Source: Bradyrhizobium sp. KBS0727 (GTDB lineage: Bacteria > Pseudomonadota > Alphaproteobacteria > Rhizobiales > Xanthobacteraceae). From it: 64,000 nt of DNA. Shown here piece by piece: positions 7,517-15,991 of the stretch (position 1 is its first letter; each line of letters starts with the position of its first letter). Where the stretch lies: assembly GCF_005937885.2 (NCBI RefSeq), contig NZ_CP042176.1, positions 6,071,501 through 6,135,500 of the forward strand. Direction: 5' to 3'. Position numbers and translations under genes: made by a program. A model generated the notes under the pieces. That model saw only the letters and a program-made list of their open reading frames with translations. It made no database searches and was not told where the DNA came from.

Positions 7517-8893
7517 ATGTTTTCACGCAGAGGATTTCTCGGCAGTGCCGCGCTGATCGGCGCCGGCGCTGTCTCCAGCCGGGTCCAGGCCGCCGCCATT
7601 CCGGAAGCGCCGACCATGGACAAGGCCGTGATGCAGCCGCCGCTGCATCCGACCTCAGGCCCTGATTACCGGCCGGTGGTGACGCTGAACGGCTGGACCC
7701 TGCCATGGCGAATGAACGGCGACTGGAAGGAGTTCCACCTCGTCGCCGAACCCGTGGTGCGCGAATTCGCCGAGGGCATGAAGGCCAATTTGTGGGGCTA
7801 TAACGGCCAGGCCCCAGGGCCGACCATCGAGGCGGTCGAAGGCGACAAGGTGCGCATCTTCGTCACCAACCGCCTCCCCGAAGCGACCACGGTGCACTGG
7901 CACGGCATGGTCGTGCCGTCAGGAATGGACGGCGTCGGCGGACTGACCCAGCCGCACATTCCGCCGGGCAAGACCTTCGTCTACGAATTCATGCTGAAGC
8001 ACAGCGGCACCTTCATGTACCACCCGCATTCGGACGAGATGGTGCAGATGGCGATGGGCATGATGGGCATGATCGTCGTGCATCCGCGCGATCCCTCGTT
8101 CCGACCGGTCGACCGCGACTTCGTGTTTATCATGAGCAGTTATCTGATCGACCCCGGCACCTATCTGCCCAAGGTCAACGAGATGACCGACTTCAACATG
8201 TGGACCTGGAATTCGCGCGTCTTTCCCGGCATCGACCCGCTGGCAGTGCGACTCGGCGACAAGGTTCGCATCCGCGTCGGCAACCTCACCATGACCAACC
8301 ACCCGATCCATCTGCACGGACAGAGTTTTGCGGTGACCGGCACCGACGGCGGCTGGATTCCGGACACCGCGCAATATCCGGAGGCCACCGCTGACGTGCC
8401 CGTCGGCAGCGTCCGCGCCTTCGACTTCCTCGCCGACAACCCTGGCGACTGGGCGTTCCACTGCCACAAGTCGCATCACACCATGAACTCCATGGGCCAC
8501 AACATGCGCAATTTCATTGGCGTGCCCCAGAAGGACCTTGCCCGCGCGGTCGGCAAGCTCGCGCCCGACGCGATGGCGATGGGCTCGACCGGCATGTCGA
8601 TGGGCAGCATGGAAATGCCGGCACCCGAGAACACGCTGCCAATGATGACCGGTACCGGTCAGTTCGGCCCGATCGAGATGGGCGGGATGTTCACGGTGAT
8701 GAAGGTCCGCGAGGGCCTGGCGCGCGACGACTACGGCGATCCCGGCCCGTACAAGTTTCCGCAAGGCTCCGTTGCCTACGAAGTCGAAGCGCCCGCCGCC
8801 ATGCCTGCGCGGCAGGACTCCCCCTCTACCGCCACACCGGCACCCAAGGGCACGAGCAGCAAACCCGCATCGATGAAAAGGATGAAAATGTAA
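7517..8893 (+). CDS. Tat-exported multicopper oxidase (CopA-like, short form)
   Basis: This 458-residue oxidase starts with a twin-arginine signal (SRRGFLG). The copper ligands are all present: HWHG (127-130), HPH (169-171), HPIHLHG (262-268), and the type 1 / trinuclear motif HCHKSHHTMNSM (315-326), where His321 and Met326 complete the blue copper site. Met-rich stretches MVQMAMGMMGM and the MAMGSTGMSMGSMEM tail are typical of copper-tolerance oxidases that convert Cu(I) to the less toxic Cu(II) in the periplasm. At 458 residues it is shorter than classical CopA (about 600). The ribosome site AAAGGAG sits 8 bases before the ATG. Its neighbours are copper carriers, which supports a detoxification role. 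Confidence 0.93.
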   Translation: MFSRRGFLGSAALIGAGAVSSRVQAAAIPEAPTMDKAVMQPPLHPTSGPDYRPVVTLNGWTLPWRMNGDWKEFHLVAEPVVREFAEGMKANLWGYNGQAPGPTIEAVEGDKVRIFVTNRLPEATTVHWHGMVVPSGMDGVGGLTQPHIPPGKTFVYEFMLKHSGTFMYHPHSDEMVQMAMGMMGMIVVHPRDPSFRPVDRDFVFIMSSYLIDPGTYLPKVNEMTDFNMWTWNSRVFPGIDPLAVRLGDKVRIRVGNLTMTNHPIHLHGQSFAVTGTDGGWIPDTAQYPEATADVPVGSVRAFDFLADNPGDWAFHCHKSHHTMNSMGHNMRNFIGVPQKDLARAVGKLAPDAMAMGSTGMSMGSMEMPAPENTLPMMTGTGQFGPIEMGGMFTVMKVREGLARDDYGDPGPYKFPQGSVAYEVEAPAAMPARQDSPSTATPAPKGTSSKPASMKRMKM

Positions 8894-8942
8894 CGCGTCG
8901 ACGTAACCGCCTTTGAAACCAACGAAGAACAGGGAATATCAC

Positions 8943-9404
8943 ATGAAGAACATCGTCACTGCAGGGCTCGCGCTGGTTGCCATCTCAACCTTGCCGCTCC
9001 AGGCGCACAGCCACGAGCAGCATGGCCACGAAAGCTACGCCGCGGGCCAGCCCGGCGACATCGGCAAGCCGGCGCGCACCATCGAAATCGAAATGAGCGA
9101 GATGGCGTACACGCCATCGCGCCTCGAGGTGAAGCGCGGTGAGCAGATCCGCTTCGTGGTGCGCAATGCCGGCAAGGAGGACCACGAATTTCTGCTCGCC
9201 ACCACCGAAGAGAATTTGAAGCACGCGGAAACCATGAAGAAGCACCCGCACATGGAGCACGACGATCCGAACGGTGTACGGCTGGCACCGAACAAGTCGG
9301 CCGAGATCCTCTGGAAGTTCACCAAGGCGGGCACGTTCGAATATTCCTGCCTGATTCCCGGTCATCGCGACTACGGCATGATCGGCAGAATCACCGTGAA
9401 ATAG
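8943..9404 (+). CDS. Cupredoxin-domain periplasmic copper protein
   Basis: This 153-residue protein has a signal peptide (to about residue 22) and then a His-rich linker (HSHEQHGHE) before a plastocyanin/azurin-like domain. The type 1 copper ligands are His81 (DHEF), Cys136 (YSC), His141 (PGH) and Met146 (YGM). The HAETMKKHPHMEH insert before the C-terminal strand adds more possible copper ligands. Such small cupredoxins are common beside copper oxidases and probably shuttle copper or electrons in the periplasm. ATG 8943 is preferred to an upstream ATG because the signal peptide then starts correctly (MKNIVTAGLALVA). Confidence 0.9.
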   Translation: MKNIVTAGLALVAISTLPLQAHSHEQHGHESYAAGQPGDIGKPARTIEIEMSEMAYTPSRLEVKRGEQIRFVVRNAGKEDHEFLLATTEENLKHAETMKKHPHMEHDDPNGVRLAPNKSAEILWKFTKAGTFEYSCLIPGHRDYGMIGRITVK

Positions 9405-9447
9405 ACCGCCGCTAGAAACGGTGGACAAGCATAAGAAGGAGAACGAC

Positions 9448-9747
9448 ATGAACAAACTCATCCGGGCGATGGCCGCGGTAACCCTCGCCACCCTTGTCTC
9501 AGCGACCGTCGCGATGGCCCAGAACAGCATCAGCGGCGAGGTCAAGAAAATCGACGAGGGCGCCGGAAAGATCACGCTCAAGCACGGCCCCGCGAAAAAC
9601 CTCGGCATGGATGAGTCGATGACGATGGTCTATCGCGTCAAGGACCCCGCCATGCTCCAGCAGGTCAAGGTTGGCGACAAGGTCGAATTCGAGGCCGAGG
9701 AGGCCAGTTCGGGCTTCACGGTCACGAAAATGCGGAAGGCGAAATGA
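9448..9747 (+). CDS. CusF-like periplasmic copper-binding chaperone
   Basis: This 99-residue protein has a signal peptide (MNKLIRAMAAVTLATLVSA) followed by a CusF-type OB-fold. Candidate Cu(I)/Ag(I) ligands are His46 (LKHGPA), Met58 and Met60 (SMTM). The Trp that caps the copper site in E. coli CusF is missing; Met54 lies close to its place and the loop is one residue longer (GMDESMTM). The role is metallochaperone delivery to the CusBA pump. AGGAG sits 9 bases before the ATG. It is the last gene of the first copper block; a 326-base gap follows. Confidence 0.88.
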   Translation: MNKLIRAMAAVTLATLVSATVAMAQNSISGEVKKIDEGAGKITLKHGPAKNLGMDESMTMVYRVKDPAMLQQVKVGDKVEFEAEEASSGFTVTKMRKAK

Positions 9748-10073
9748 GCCAGGGCCGCGGCGGCGCCCGCCGTCGCCGCGACGTTTTCGATTGCCCATGC
9801 CGCCCGGTTTCGTCTGCCCGGGCTGCATCTGCGAACCTATCATCGCCATCGTCGACCGCCTCCTGACCCGTCTCCCGTTCGCCAAATTCGCGATTGTCAC
9901 CGTGGCCGGAGGCAATGATTGCGATTTGACCGGGATCAAGACCGCGACCGGAAGCCACGACAAGGAGTTCCAGGATGATGGCTGCCCCAACATGGTTAAG
10001 CTGTGCAGCCAGCTGTCGCGGAAGTGAAGTGGCGGCCCTTCCAAAGGGCCCAGTCGCCGTGTCAGAATACGGC
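9748..10073 (+). other. 326-base gap in the metal island with one weak ORF
   Basis: No convincing gene is visible. A 76-codon frame from ATG 9797 to 10027 encodes a Cys-containing peptide (FVCPGCICEP near its start, DDGCPNMVKLCSQ near its end), but it has no ribosome site and no signal sequence. It may be a decayed or unrecognised small metal-binding gene. I see no terminator or clear promoter element in the gap. Confidence 0.35.
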
Positions 10074-10430
10074 ATGGTCTTCCGTCTGTTCATAACCCGG
10101 TTGCTGGCGATCGCCATCGTTGCCGGACTGGCCGTTGCGCCCGTCGCAGCGCCGGCCGCCATGCAGGGCTCCATGCCCGCGGGAATGACCGACATGTCGT
10201 CGATGGCCGCCGAAATGCCGTGCTGCCCCGACGAACAGAAGAGCAAGACGTGCACGGATTGTCCTGTCATCGCGATGTGCGTGTTGGCGGCGGCCCAGGC
10301 CGCTCCGCCCGAGACGTCAGCCCTGCCGGTGCGCCGTCCGGTCCGGACCACGCATGCGCTGCGTGACGACGTTTTCGCCGACGGGCTCGACCGCCCCCCT
10401 CCCGACCAACCACCTCGAAACCTGGCCTGA
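10074..10430 (+). CDS. Small exported Cys-rich protein heading the CusBA block
   Basis: From ATG 10074 the product has 118 residues: a hydrophobic signal segment (FITRLLAIAIVAGLAVAPV), a Met-rich stretch (MQGSMPAGMTDMSSMAAEM), a Cys cluster PCCPDEQKSKTCTDCP followed by VIAMCVLA, and a Pro-rich tail with DGLDRPPPDQPP. Met and Cys clusters suggest soft-metal binding in the periplasm. It precedes the FixH-like, CusB and CusA genes on the same strand. Its layout is the same as that of the proteins at 5223 and 15559. No family assignment is certain; a DUF2946-like relationship is possible. Confidence 0.7.
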   Translation: MVFRLFITRLLAIAIVAGLAVAPVAAPAAMQGSMPAGMTDMSSMAAEMPCCPDEQKSKTCTDCPVIAMCVLAAAQAAPPETSALPVRRPVRTTHALRDDVFADGLDRPPPDQPPRNLA

Positions 10431-10514
10431 CGAACCTTCGGTCGCCGCCGCTCGCGGCGCGCCGATGACGCATGCCGCTTTGCGGCTGACCCAGGACATT
10501 CGAGGACAGAGTAG

Positions 10515-10922
10515 ATGAAGACGTCAAACACCAAACGCGCCGTTCAGGCGGCGCTGATCGCGGCCGCCATCGGCTGCGCGAGCACGCAAGCCCTTGCCGA
10601 TATCAGCGATTACCGGTTCGAACTGGTCGACCAGACCGTCAAGGCCGGCCCCGACAAGATCATCACGATCCGGCTGACGAACCACAAGACCGGCAAGCCG
10701 GTGCCCGGCGCCGTGATCTTCGCGACCCGGCTCGACATGGCGCCGGACGCGATGCGGGAGATGGTCACCAAGGTCACACCGGTTCCTGACGCTGAGCCCG
10801 GCACCTACAAGTTCCAGGCGACGTTCGGCATGGCCGGCCGCTGGCAACTTTCCCTTGGCGCCAAGATCCAGGGCGAGACCGGCACGCTCGAGAACAAGCT
10901 CGTCATCACGGCGCAACCATGA
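10515..10922 (+). CDS. FixH/YtkA-like periplasmic protein
   Basis: This 135-residue protein has a signal peptide (cleavage near ALA-DIS, residue 28) followed by a single immunoglobulin-like domain of the FixH/YtkA type, with the GKPVPGAVIFATRLDM segment and the PGTYKFQATFGMAGRWQLSL strand pair typical of that family. In heavy-metal islands such proteins accompany CusB adaptors and may present or receive copper. Its TGA overlaps the ATG of cusB (ATGA, 10919-10922), so the two are translationally coupled. The function is inferred from context only. Confidence 0.82.
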   Translation: MKTSNTKRAVQAALIAAAIGCASTQALADISDYRFELVDQTVKAGPDKIITIRLTNHKTGKPVPGAVIFATRLDMAPDAMREMVTKVTPVPDAEPGTYKFQATFGMAGRWQLSLGAKIQGETGTLENKLVITAQP

Positions 10923-12289
10923 ACCGCGCCGTTCTCGCATGCACCGGCGTCGCGTTGATCGCGGCGGCCGGTGCGGGGCTCGTCGCGGCAGCATTCGCCG
11001 CCGACGGAGATCGCGCGCCGATCTATTACAGGGATCCCGACGGCAAGCCCGACTACTCGCCGGTCCCGAAGAAGACCCCGGACGGACGCGACTATCGTCC
11101 GGTTTCGGCGGACGACAACGCGCGAGTCGACGAGACCCCTGCGGCCTCGGCCGCGGGCTCGGGTTCAAGCACGGGCGGCGACCGCAAGATCAAATATTAC
11201 CGCAACCCGATGGGCCTTCCCGACACCTCGCCGGTGCCGAAGAAGGACTCGATGGGAATGGACTACATCGCGGTGTTCGACGGAGACGATAGCGACGACG
11301 GCACCGTCAAACTGTCGCCCGGCAAGATCCAGCGCACCGGCGTGAAATCCGAACCCGCCGCGCGGCGCACGATCCGCAGTGTGATCCGCGCCCCCGGCAC
11401 CATCCAGCTCGACGAGCGGCGGATCTCCGTGATCGCGATGCGGTCGGAAAGCTTCGTGCTCAACGTCGCCAATGTCACGACGGGGTCGCACGTCGCCAAG
11501 GGCCAGCCCTTGATGGAAATCTACAGCCCGGCGATCGCCTCCGCCGCCGCCGAGTACATCGCCACCATCTCATCGAAGACCACCGCGGGCGACGGCCTGT
11601 ACGGCCGCGGTTCGCGGCAACGGCTGATCAACCTCGACATGCCGGACGCCGCGATTGCCGCGATCGAGAAAACCCGCAACGTTCCGACTTCGGTCCAGTG
11701 GGACTCGCCGCGCGACGGCATCGTGCTGGAACGCAGCGCCATCGAGGGCATGCGGGTGCAGCCGGGCGGCGTGCTGTTCCGGATCGCCGATCACACGGTG
11801 GTCTGGGCGCTGATCGACATCGCCGAGCGCGATCTCGGCGCCATCCGCCTCGGCCAGCCGGCCACGGTCAAGGCCCGCAGTTTTCCCGACCGCGACTTCG
11901 CCGGCAAGATCGAGGTCATCTATCCCGAGATCAACAAGGAGACGCGAACCGCGCGGCTCCGCGTCGTGCTGCCCAATCCCGAACAACTGCTGCTGCACGA
12001 CATGTATCTCGACGCCGAGATCGCGATCGGCAGCGGCGCGCCGGTGCTGGCCGTTCCCGAAAGCGCGGTCATGGACACCGGCAGCCGGCAGGCCGTGTTC
12101 GTCGACAAGGGACAGGGCCGGCTGGAGCCGCGCGACGTCACGCTCGGTCAGCGCGGCGACGGCTATGTCGAGATACGCGACGGCGTTGCCGAAGGCGAGC
12201 CCGTCGTGGTCTCGGCCAATTTCCTTGTCGATGCCGAGAGCAACCTGAAGGCCGCGTTGAAGGGCTTCTCGGAAGGATCCCGCCCATGA
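10919..12289 (+). CDS. cusB: CusB-like RND periplasmic adaptor with two metal-binding repeats
   Basis: This 456-residue membrane fusion protein links the CusA pump to the outer membrane channel. It begins with an export/anchor segment, then two tandem heavy-metal-binding motifs: residues 35-62 (YYRDPDGKPDYSPVP) and 91-119 (YYRNPMGLPDTSPVP). The second keeps the Met ligands (NPMG, DSMGMDY); the first has lost them (DPDG, TPDGRDY). Lipoyl/barrel-sandwich and beta-barrel regions follow, with the adaptor segment GIVLERSAIEGMRVQPGG. Its stop overlaps the ATG of cusA (12286-12289). The metal is probably Cu(I)/Ag(I), judging by the partner pump. Confidence 0.92.
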   Translation: MNRAVLACTGVALIAAAGAGLVAAAFAADGDRAPIYYRDPDGKPDYSPVPKKTPDGRDYRPVSADDNARVDETPAASAAGSGSSTGGDRKIKYYRNPMGLPDTSPVPKKDSMGMDYIAVFDGDDSDDGTVKLSPGKIQRTGVKSEPAARRTIRSVIRAPGTIQLDERRISVIAMRSESFVLNVANVTTGSHVAKGQPLMEIYSPAIASAAAEYIATISSKTTAGDGLYGRGSRQRLINLDMPDAAIAAIEKTRNVPTSVQWDSPRDGIVLERSAIEGMRVQPGGVLFRIADHTVVWALIDIAERDLGAIRLGQPATVKARSFPDRDFAGKIEVIYPEINKETRTARLRVVLPNPEQLLLHDMYLDAEIAIGSGAPVLAVPESAVMDTGSRQAVFVDKGQGRLEPRDVTLGQRGDGYVEIRDGVAEGEPVVVSANFLVDAESNLKAALKGFSEGSRP

Positions 12290-15200
12290 TCGCGCGCCTC
12301 ATCGCCTGGTCGGCGCGCAACCTGCTGCTGGTGCTGTTCGGCACCGGCTTTGCGGCCGCCGCCGGCATCTACGCCCTGGTCCACCTGCCGCTCGATGCGA
12401 TTCCGGATCTCTCCGACACCCAGGTCATCGTCTACACCGAATATCCCGGCCAGGCGCCGCAGGTGATCGAGGACCAGGTCACCTATCCCCTGACGACGGC
12501 GATGCTGACGGTGCCGAAATCGAAGGTCGTGCGCGGCTTCTCCTTCTTCGGCGTCTCTTTCGTTTACGTCATCTTCGAGGACGGCACCGACATCTACTGG
12601 GCGCGCTCGCGCGTGCTCGAATTCCTCAACGGCGCGGCGCCGCGCCTGCCGTCGGGCGTGACGCCGACGATGGGACCAGATGCCACCGGCGTCGGCTGGG
12701 TCTACCAGTACGCGGTGATGTCCAAGGAGTTGAATCTCGCGGACACCCGCGCCATCCAGGATTGGAATCTGAAATTCGCGCTGGCCAAGGCCGAAGGCGT
12801 CGCCGAGGTGGCCAGCGTCGGCGGCTTCGTCAGGCAATACAATGTCATCCTCGATCCGCAGCGCATGCGCGACCGCGGCATCACCATGCAAAAAATGCGC
12901 GAGGCGATCCGCGCCAGCAATTCCGATGTCGGTGGGCGCACCGTCGAACTCTCCGAATTCGAATATGTGATCCGCGGCAAGGGCTACCTCAAGAGCATCA
13001 ACGACCTTGGCAACGTTGTGTTGAAGGCGAGTGGCGGCACGCCGGTGCTGTTGCGCGACGTCGCCCGCGTCGAGCTCGGTCCCGACGAGCGGCGCGGCAT
13101 CACCGAACTCAACGGCGAAGGCGAGGTCGCCAGCGGCATCGTGCTGCAGCGCTTCGGAGTCAACGCGCTCGACGTCATCGAGAACGTCAAGAAACGCTTT
13201 GCGGAAATCGCCTCCAGCCTGCCGAAATCGGTCGAGATCGTGCCGGTCTACGACCGCTCGAACCTGATCAACGCGGCGATCGAGACGCTCAAACACACGC
13301 TGTTCGAGGAAAGCGTCGTCGTGGCGCTGGTCTGCATCGTGTTCCTGCTGCATGTCCGCAGCGCTTTGGTGGCGATCCTGATGCTGCCGGTCGGCGTGTT
13401 GATGGCGTTCGGCGCCATGAAGCTATTGGGCCTCGGCTCCAACATCATGAGCCTCGGTGGCATTGCGATTGCGATCGGCGCCATGGTCGACGCCGCGATC
13501 GTGATGATCGAGAACGCCCACAAGCACCTGGAACGGGCCGCACCCGGCAAATCCCGTGTCGAGATATTGATCGAGGCTGCGTCGGAGGTCGGTCCAGCGC
13601 TGTTTTTCAGCCTGTTGATCATCACCGTCTCCTTCATGCCGATCTTCACGCTGGAGTCGCAGGAGGGGCGGTTGTTCAGCCCGCTGGCGTTCACCAAGAC
13701 ATTCTCGATGGCAGCGGCGGCGCTGTTGTCGGTGACGCTGGTGCCGGCGTTGATGGTGATCTTCGTTCGCGGCAAGATCGTTGCGGAGCACAAGAACCCG
13801 ATCAACCGCTTCCTGATCTGGGTCTACCGGCCCGTGATCAAGGGCGTGATGCGCGCCAAGACCCTCGTCATCGTTCTCGCACTGGCTACTCTCGCAGTCA
13901 GCGTCTGGCCGGCGCGACAGCTCGGTACCGAGTTCATGCCGAACCTGAACGAAGGCACCCTGCTCTACATGCCGACCACGCTGCCGGGAATCTCCGTCAC
14001 CAAGGCCGCTGAATTGCTGCAGATGCAGGACCGCATCATCCGCTCGTTTCCGGAAGTCGCCTCGGTCTATGGCAAGGCCGGACGCGCCGCCACCGCGACC
14101 GATCCGGCACCCTCCGAAATGTTCGAGACCGTGGTCAATCTCAAGCCAAAGGAACAATGGCGGGCCGGCCTCACGGTCGACGGCCTGATCGCCGAGATGG
14201 ACAAGGCGCTGCAGTTTCCCGGCGTATCGAACGCCTGGACGATGCCGATCAAGGCCCGCATCGACATGCTGTCGACCGGCATCCGCACGCCCATCGGCGT
14301 CAAGGTGATCGGCACCGATCTGGTCGAGATCGACCGGCTCGCCAAGCAGATCGAGCAGATCATCAAAGCCGTGCCCGGCACCGCGTCGGCCTATGCCGAG
14401 CGTGGCATCGGCGGCTACTATCTCGATGTGACGCCGGATCGCAACGCGCTGGCGCGCTACGGCATCGCGGTCCAGGACGTGCAGGATACGGTGGCGACCG
14501 CGCTCGGCGGCCAGACCGTGACCACGACGGTGGAAGGCCGCCAGCGCTTCACCGTCAACATGCGCTACCCGCGCGATCTCCGCGACAACCCGCAGGCGAT
14601 CGCCAGTGATGTGCTGGTGCCGATGCCGGCGGGCGGCGCCGTGCCACTCGGCGAGGTCGCCACAGTGGCGCCGGCGCGCGGGCCAACCACGATCCGCACT
14701 GAGAACGGCCAGCTGGCAACCTACATCTATGTCGATATCCGCGACCGCGATCTCGGCGGCTACGTTGCCGAAGCGCGGCAGGCGGTGCAGGCAGGCATCG
14801 CGTTTCCACCGGGCTATTACGTGATGTGGAGCGGCCAGTACGAATACCTGGAACGCGCCACCGCGCGGCTCAGAATCGTCGTGCCGGTGACGCTGCTGAT
14901 CATCTTCCTGCTGCTCTATTTGAACTTCCGCTCGATCGTCGAGACCATGATCGTGATGCTGTCGCTGCCGTTCGCGCTGGTCGGCGGCCTCTGGCTGATG
15001 TGGTGGCTCGGCTTCAACTTGTCGGTGGCGGTCGCCGTCGGCTTCATCGCGCTCGCCGGCGTCGCCGCCGAGACCGGCGTCGTGATGCTGATGTACCTGA
15101 ACCAGGCGTTGGCCCAGATCGCGGCACAACGCGCCGGCCAAGGCCGCGCCGTGACGCGCGGCGATCTCTACGACGCCATCATGGAAGGCGCGGTCGAGCG

Positions 15201-15483
15201 CGTGCGCCCGAAGATGATGACGGTGGTCGCGATCATGGCCGGCCTGTTGCCGATCATGTGGAGCAGCGGCACCGGCTCCGAGATCATGCAGCGCATCGCG
15301 GTGCCGATGATTGGCGGCATGGTGTCGTCGACGCTGCTGACGCTGATCGTGATTCCGGCGGTGTTCGGACTGGTCAAGGGCTGGCGTTTGCCGAACGAAC
15401 CGCGCGCCGATGTCAAGCCTCCGCCGCCGCCCGTGCGCGCCGCGGTCGAATCAAAGCGGGAGATTCCGGAACCCGCCGCCTGA
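12286..15483 (+). CDS. cusA: CusA-type heavy-metal efflux RND transporter
   Basis: From ATG 12286 the product has 1065 residues, the full length of an HME-RND pump with 12 membrane segments and two large periplasmic loops. Met562 (LLYMPTT), Met612 (SEMFET) and Met661 (IDMLSTG) have exactly the spacing (50 and 49) of the copper-relay methionines of E. coli CusA (573, 623, 672), so the substrate is probably Cu(I)/Ag(I). The membrane segment 4 motif AIAIGAMVDAAIVMIEN is the CusA type, carrying the proton-relay Asp. The longer open frame upstream of 12286 lies over cusB and is not used. It is coupled to cusB by a 4-base overlap. Confidence 0.95.
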   Translation: MIARLIAWSARNLLLVLFGTGFAAAAGIYALVHLPLDAIPDLSDTQVIVYTEYPGQAPQVIEDQVTYPLTTAMLTVPKSKVVRGFSFFGVSFVYVIFEDGTDIYWARSRVLEFLNGAAPRLPSGVTPTMGPDATGVGWVYQYAVMSKELNLADTRAIQDWNLKFALAKAEGVAEVASVGGFVRQYNVILDPQRMRDRGITMQKMREAIRASNSDVGGRTVELSEFEYVIRGKGYLKSINDLGNVVLKASGGTPVLLRDVARVELGPDERRGITELNGEGEVASGIVLQRFGVNALDVIENVKKRFAEIASSLPKSVEIVPVYDRSNLINAAIETLKHTLFEESVVVALVCIVFLLHVRSALVAILMLPVGVLMAFGAMKLLGLGSNIMSLGGIAIAIGAMVDAAIVMIENAHKHLERAAPGKSRVEILIEAASEVGPALFFSLLIITVSFMPIFTLESQEGRLFSPLAFTKTFSMAAAALLSVTLVPALMVIFVRGKIVAEHKNPINRFLIWVYRPVIKGVMRAKTLVIVLALATLAVSVWPARQLGTEFMPNLNEGTLLYMPTTLPGISVTKAAELLQMQDRIIRSFPEVASVYGKAGRAATATDPAPSEMFETVVNLKPKEQWRAGLTVDGLIAEMDKALQFPGVSNAWTMPIKARIDMLSTGIRTPIGVKVIGTDLVEIDRLAKQIEQIIKAVPGTASAYAERGIGGYYLDVTPDRNALARYGIAVQDVQDTVATALGGQTVTTTVEGRQRFTVNMRYPRDLRDNPQAIASDVLVPMPAGGAVPLGEVATVAPARGPTTIRTENGQLATYIYVDIRDRDLGGYVAEARQAVQAGIAFPPGYYVMWSGQYEYLERATARLRIVVPVTLLIIFLLLYLNFRSIVETMIVMLSLPFALVGGLWLMWWLGFNLSVAVAVGFIALAGVAAETGVVMLMYLNQALAQIAAQRAGQGRAVTRGDLYDAIMEGAVERVRPKMMTVVAIMAGLLPIMWSSGTGSEIMQRIAVPMIGGMVSSTLLTLIVIPAVFGLVKGWRLPNEPRADVKPPPPPVRAAVESKREIPEPAA

Positions 15484-15558
15484 AAACGCGCGTGTGGAAC
15501 GTTACTTTGTTGCACGTCGACTCCCGATCAGCCGCCGTGCTAGACACCCTCCGCAACC

Positions 15559-15936
15559 ATGCGAGTAGCCGCCCTGAAACCCGCCGCCCATCGATCTGGA
15601 TTACGCCGCCTGCGCACCGCGCGCGGGTTCGCGGCCGTCTTGATGATGGCGGTGTATCTGTTGGCCGGCGCGCTGCACGGCGTGTGCGATCTCGACGTCG
15701 CCAATCCTATCGGCAAGGGCGCCGTCACCATGACCGCGGCCACGGACATCGACGCCTCCGGCAAGACCGTGGCCGCCGAACATCACTGTCACGGCTGCTT
15801 CTCGGTGTCGGTCCCGGCGCCGCTGCTGGCCAGCATCGTCATCGAACCGAAGCCCGCCACGCCGGCCGCGCCGCGCGCCGACGGCGCCGGTCTGGTTCCG
15901 GGCATCGATACCCCTCCGCCCAAATTCCTGAGCTGA
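15559..15936 (+). CDS. Small exported His/Cys protein heading the Czc block
   Basis: This 125-residue protein has a basic N-terminus and one hydrophobic segment (FAAVLMMAVYLLAGALHG), a Cys in GVCDLD, then the motif EHHCHGCFSVS and a Pro-rich tail with GIDTPPPKFLS. The HHCHGC motif is a plausible Zn/Co/Cu site. It precedes the CzcC-like gene by 55 bases on the same strand. CzcI and CnrY occupy a similar place in known Czc/Cnr clusters, but I see no direct sequence relationship. Its layout matches the small proteins at 5223 and 10074. Confidence 0.72.
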   Translation: MRVAALKPAAHRSGLRRLRTARGFAAVLMMAVYLLAGALHGVCDLDVANPIGKGAVTMTAATDIDASGKTVAAEHHCHGCFSVSVPAPLLASIVIEPKPATPAAPRADGAGLVPGIDTPPPKFLS

Positions 15937-15991
15937 ACGCAGTCGCCGAGCGCATCTGCGCCCAATGTCGCCGTACGTCAGGTAAGTCTTC

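Noticed and set aside
11698..12285. N-terminal extension of the CusA frame
   Set aside because: The frame is open through cusB, but the family start MIARLIAWSARN lies at 12286, overlapping the cusB stop.
15494..15520. GGAAC upstream of the small Czc-block gene as an EcfG promoter
   Set aside because: No CGTT at 16-17 bases; the downstream sequence does not fit the consensus.
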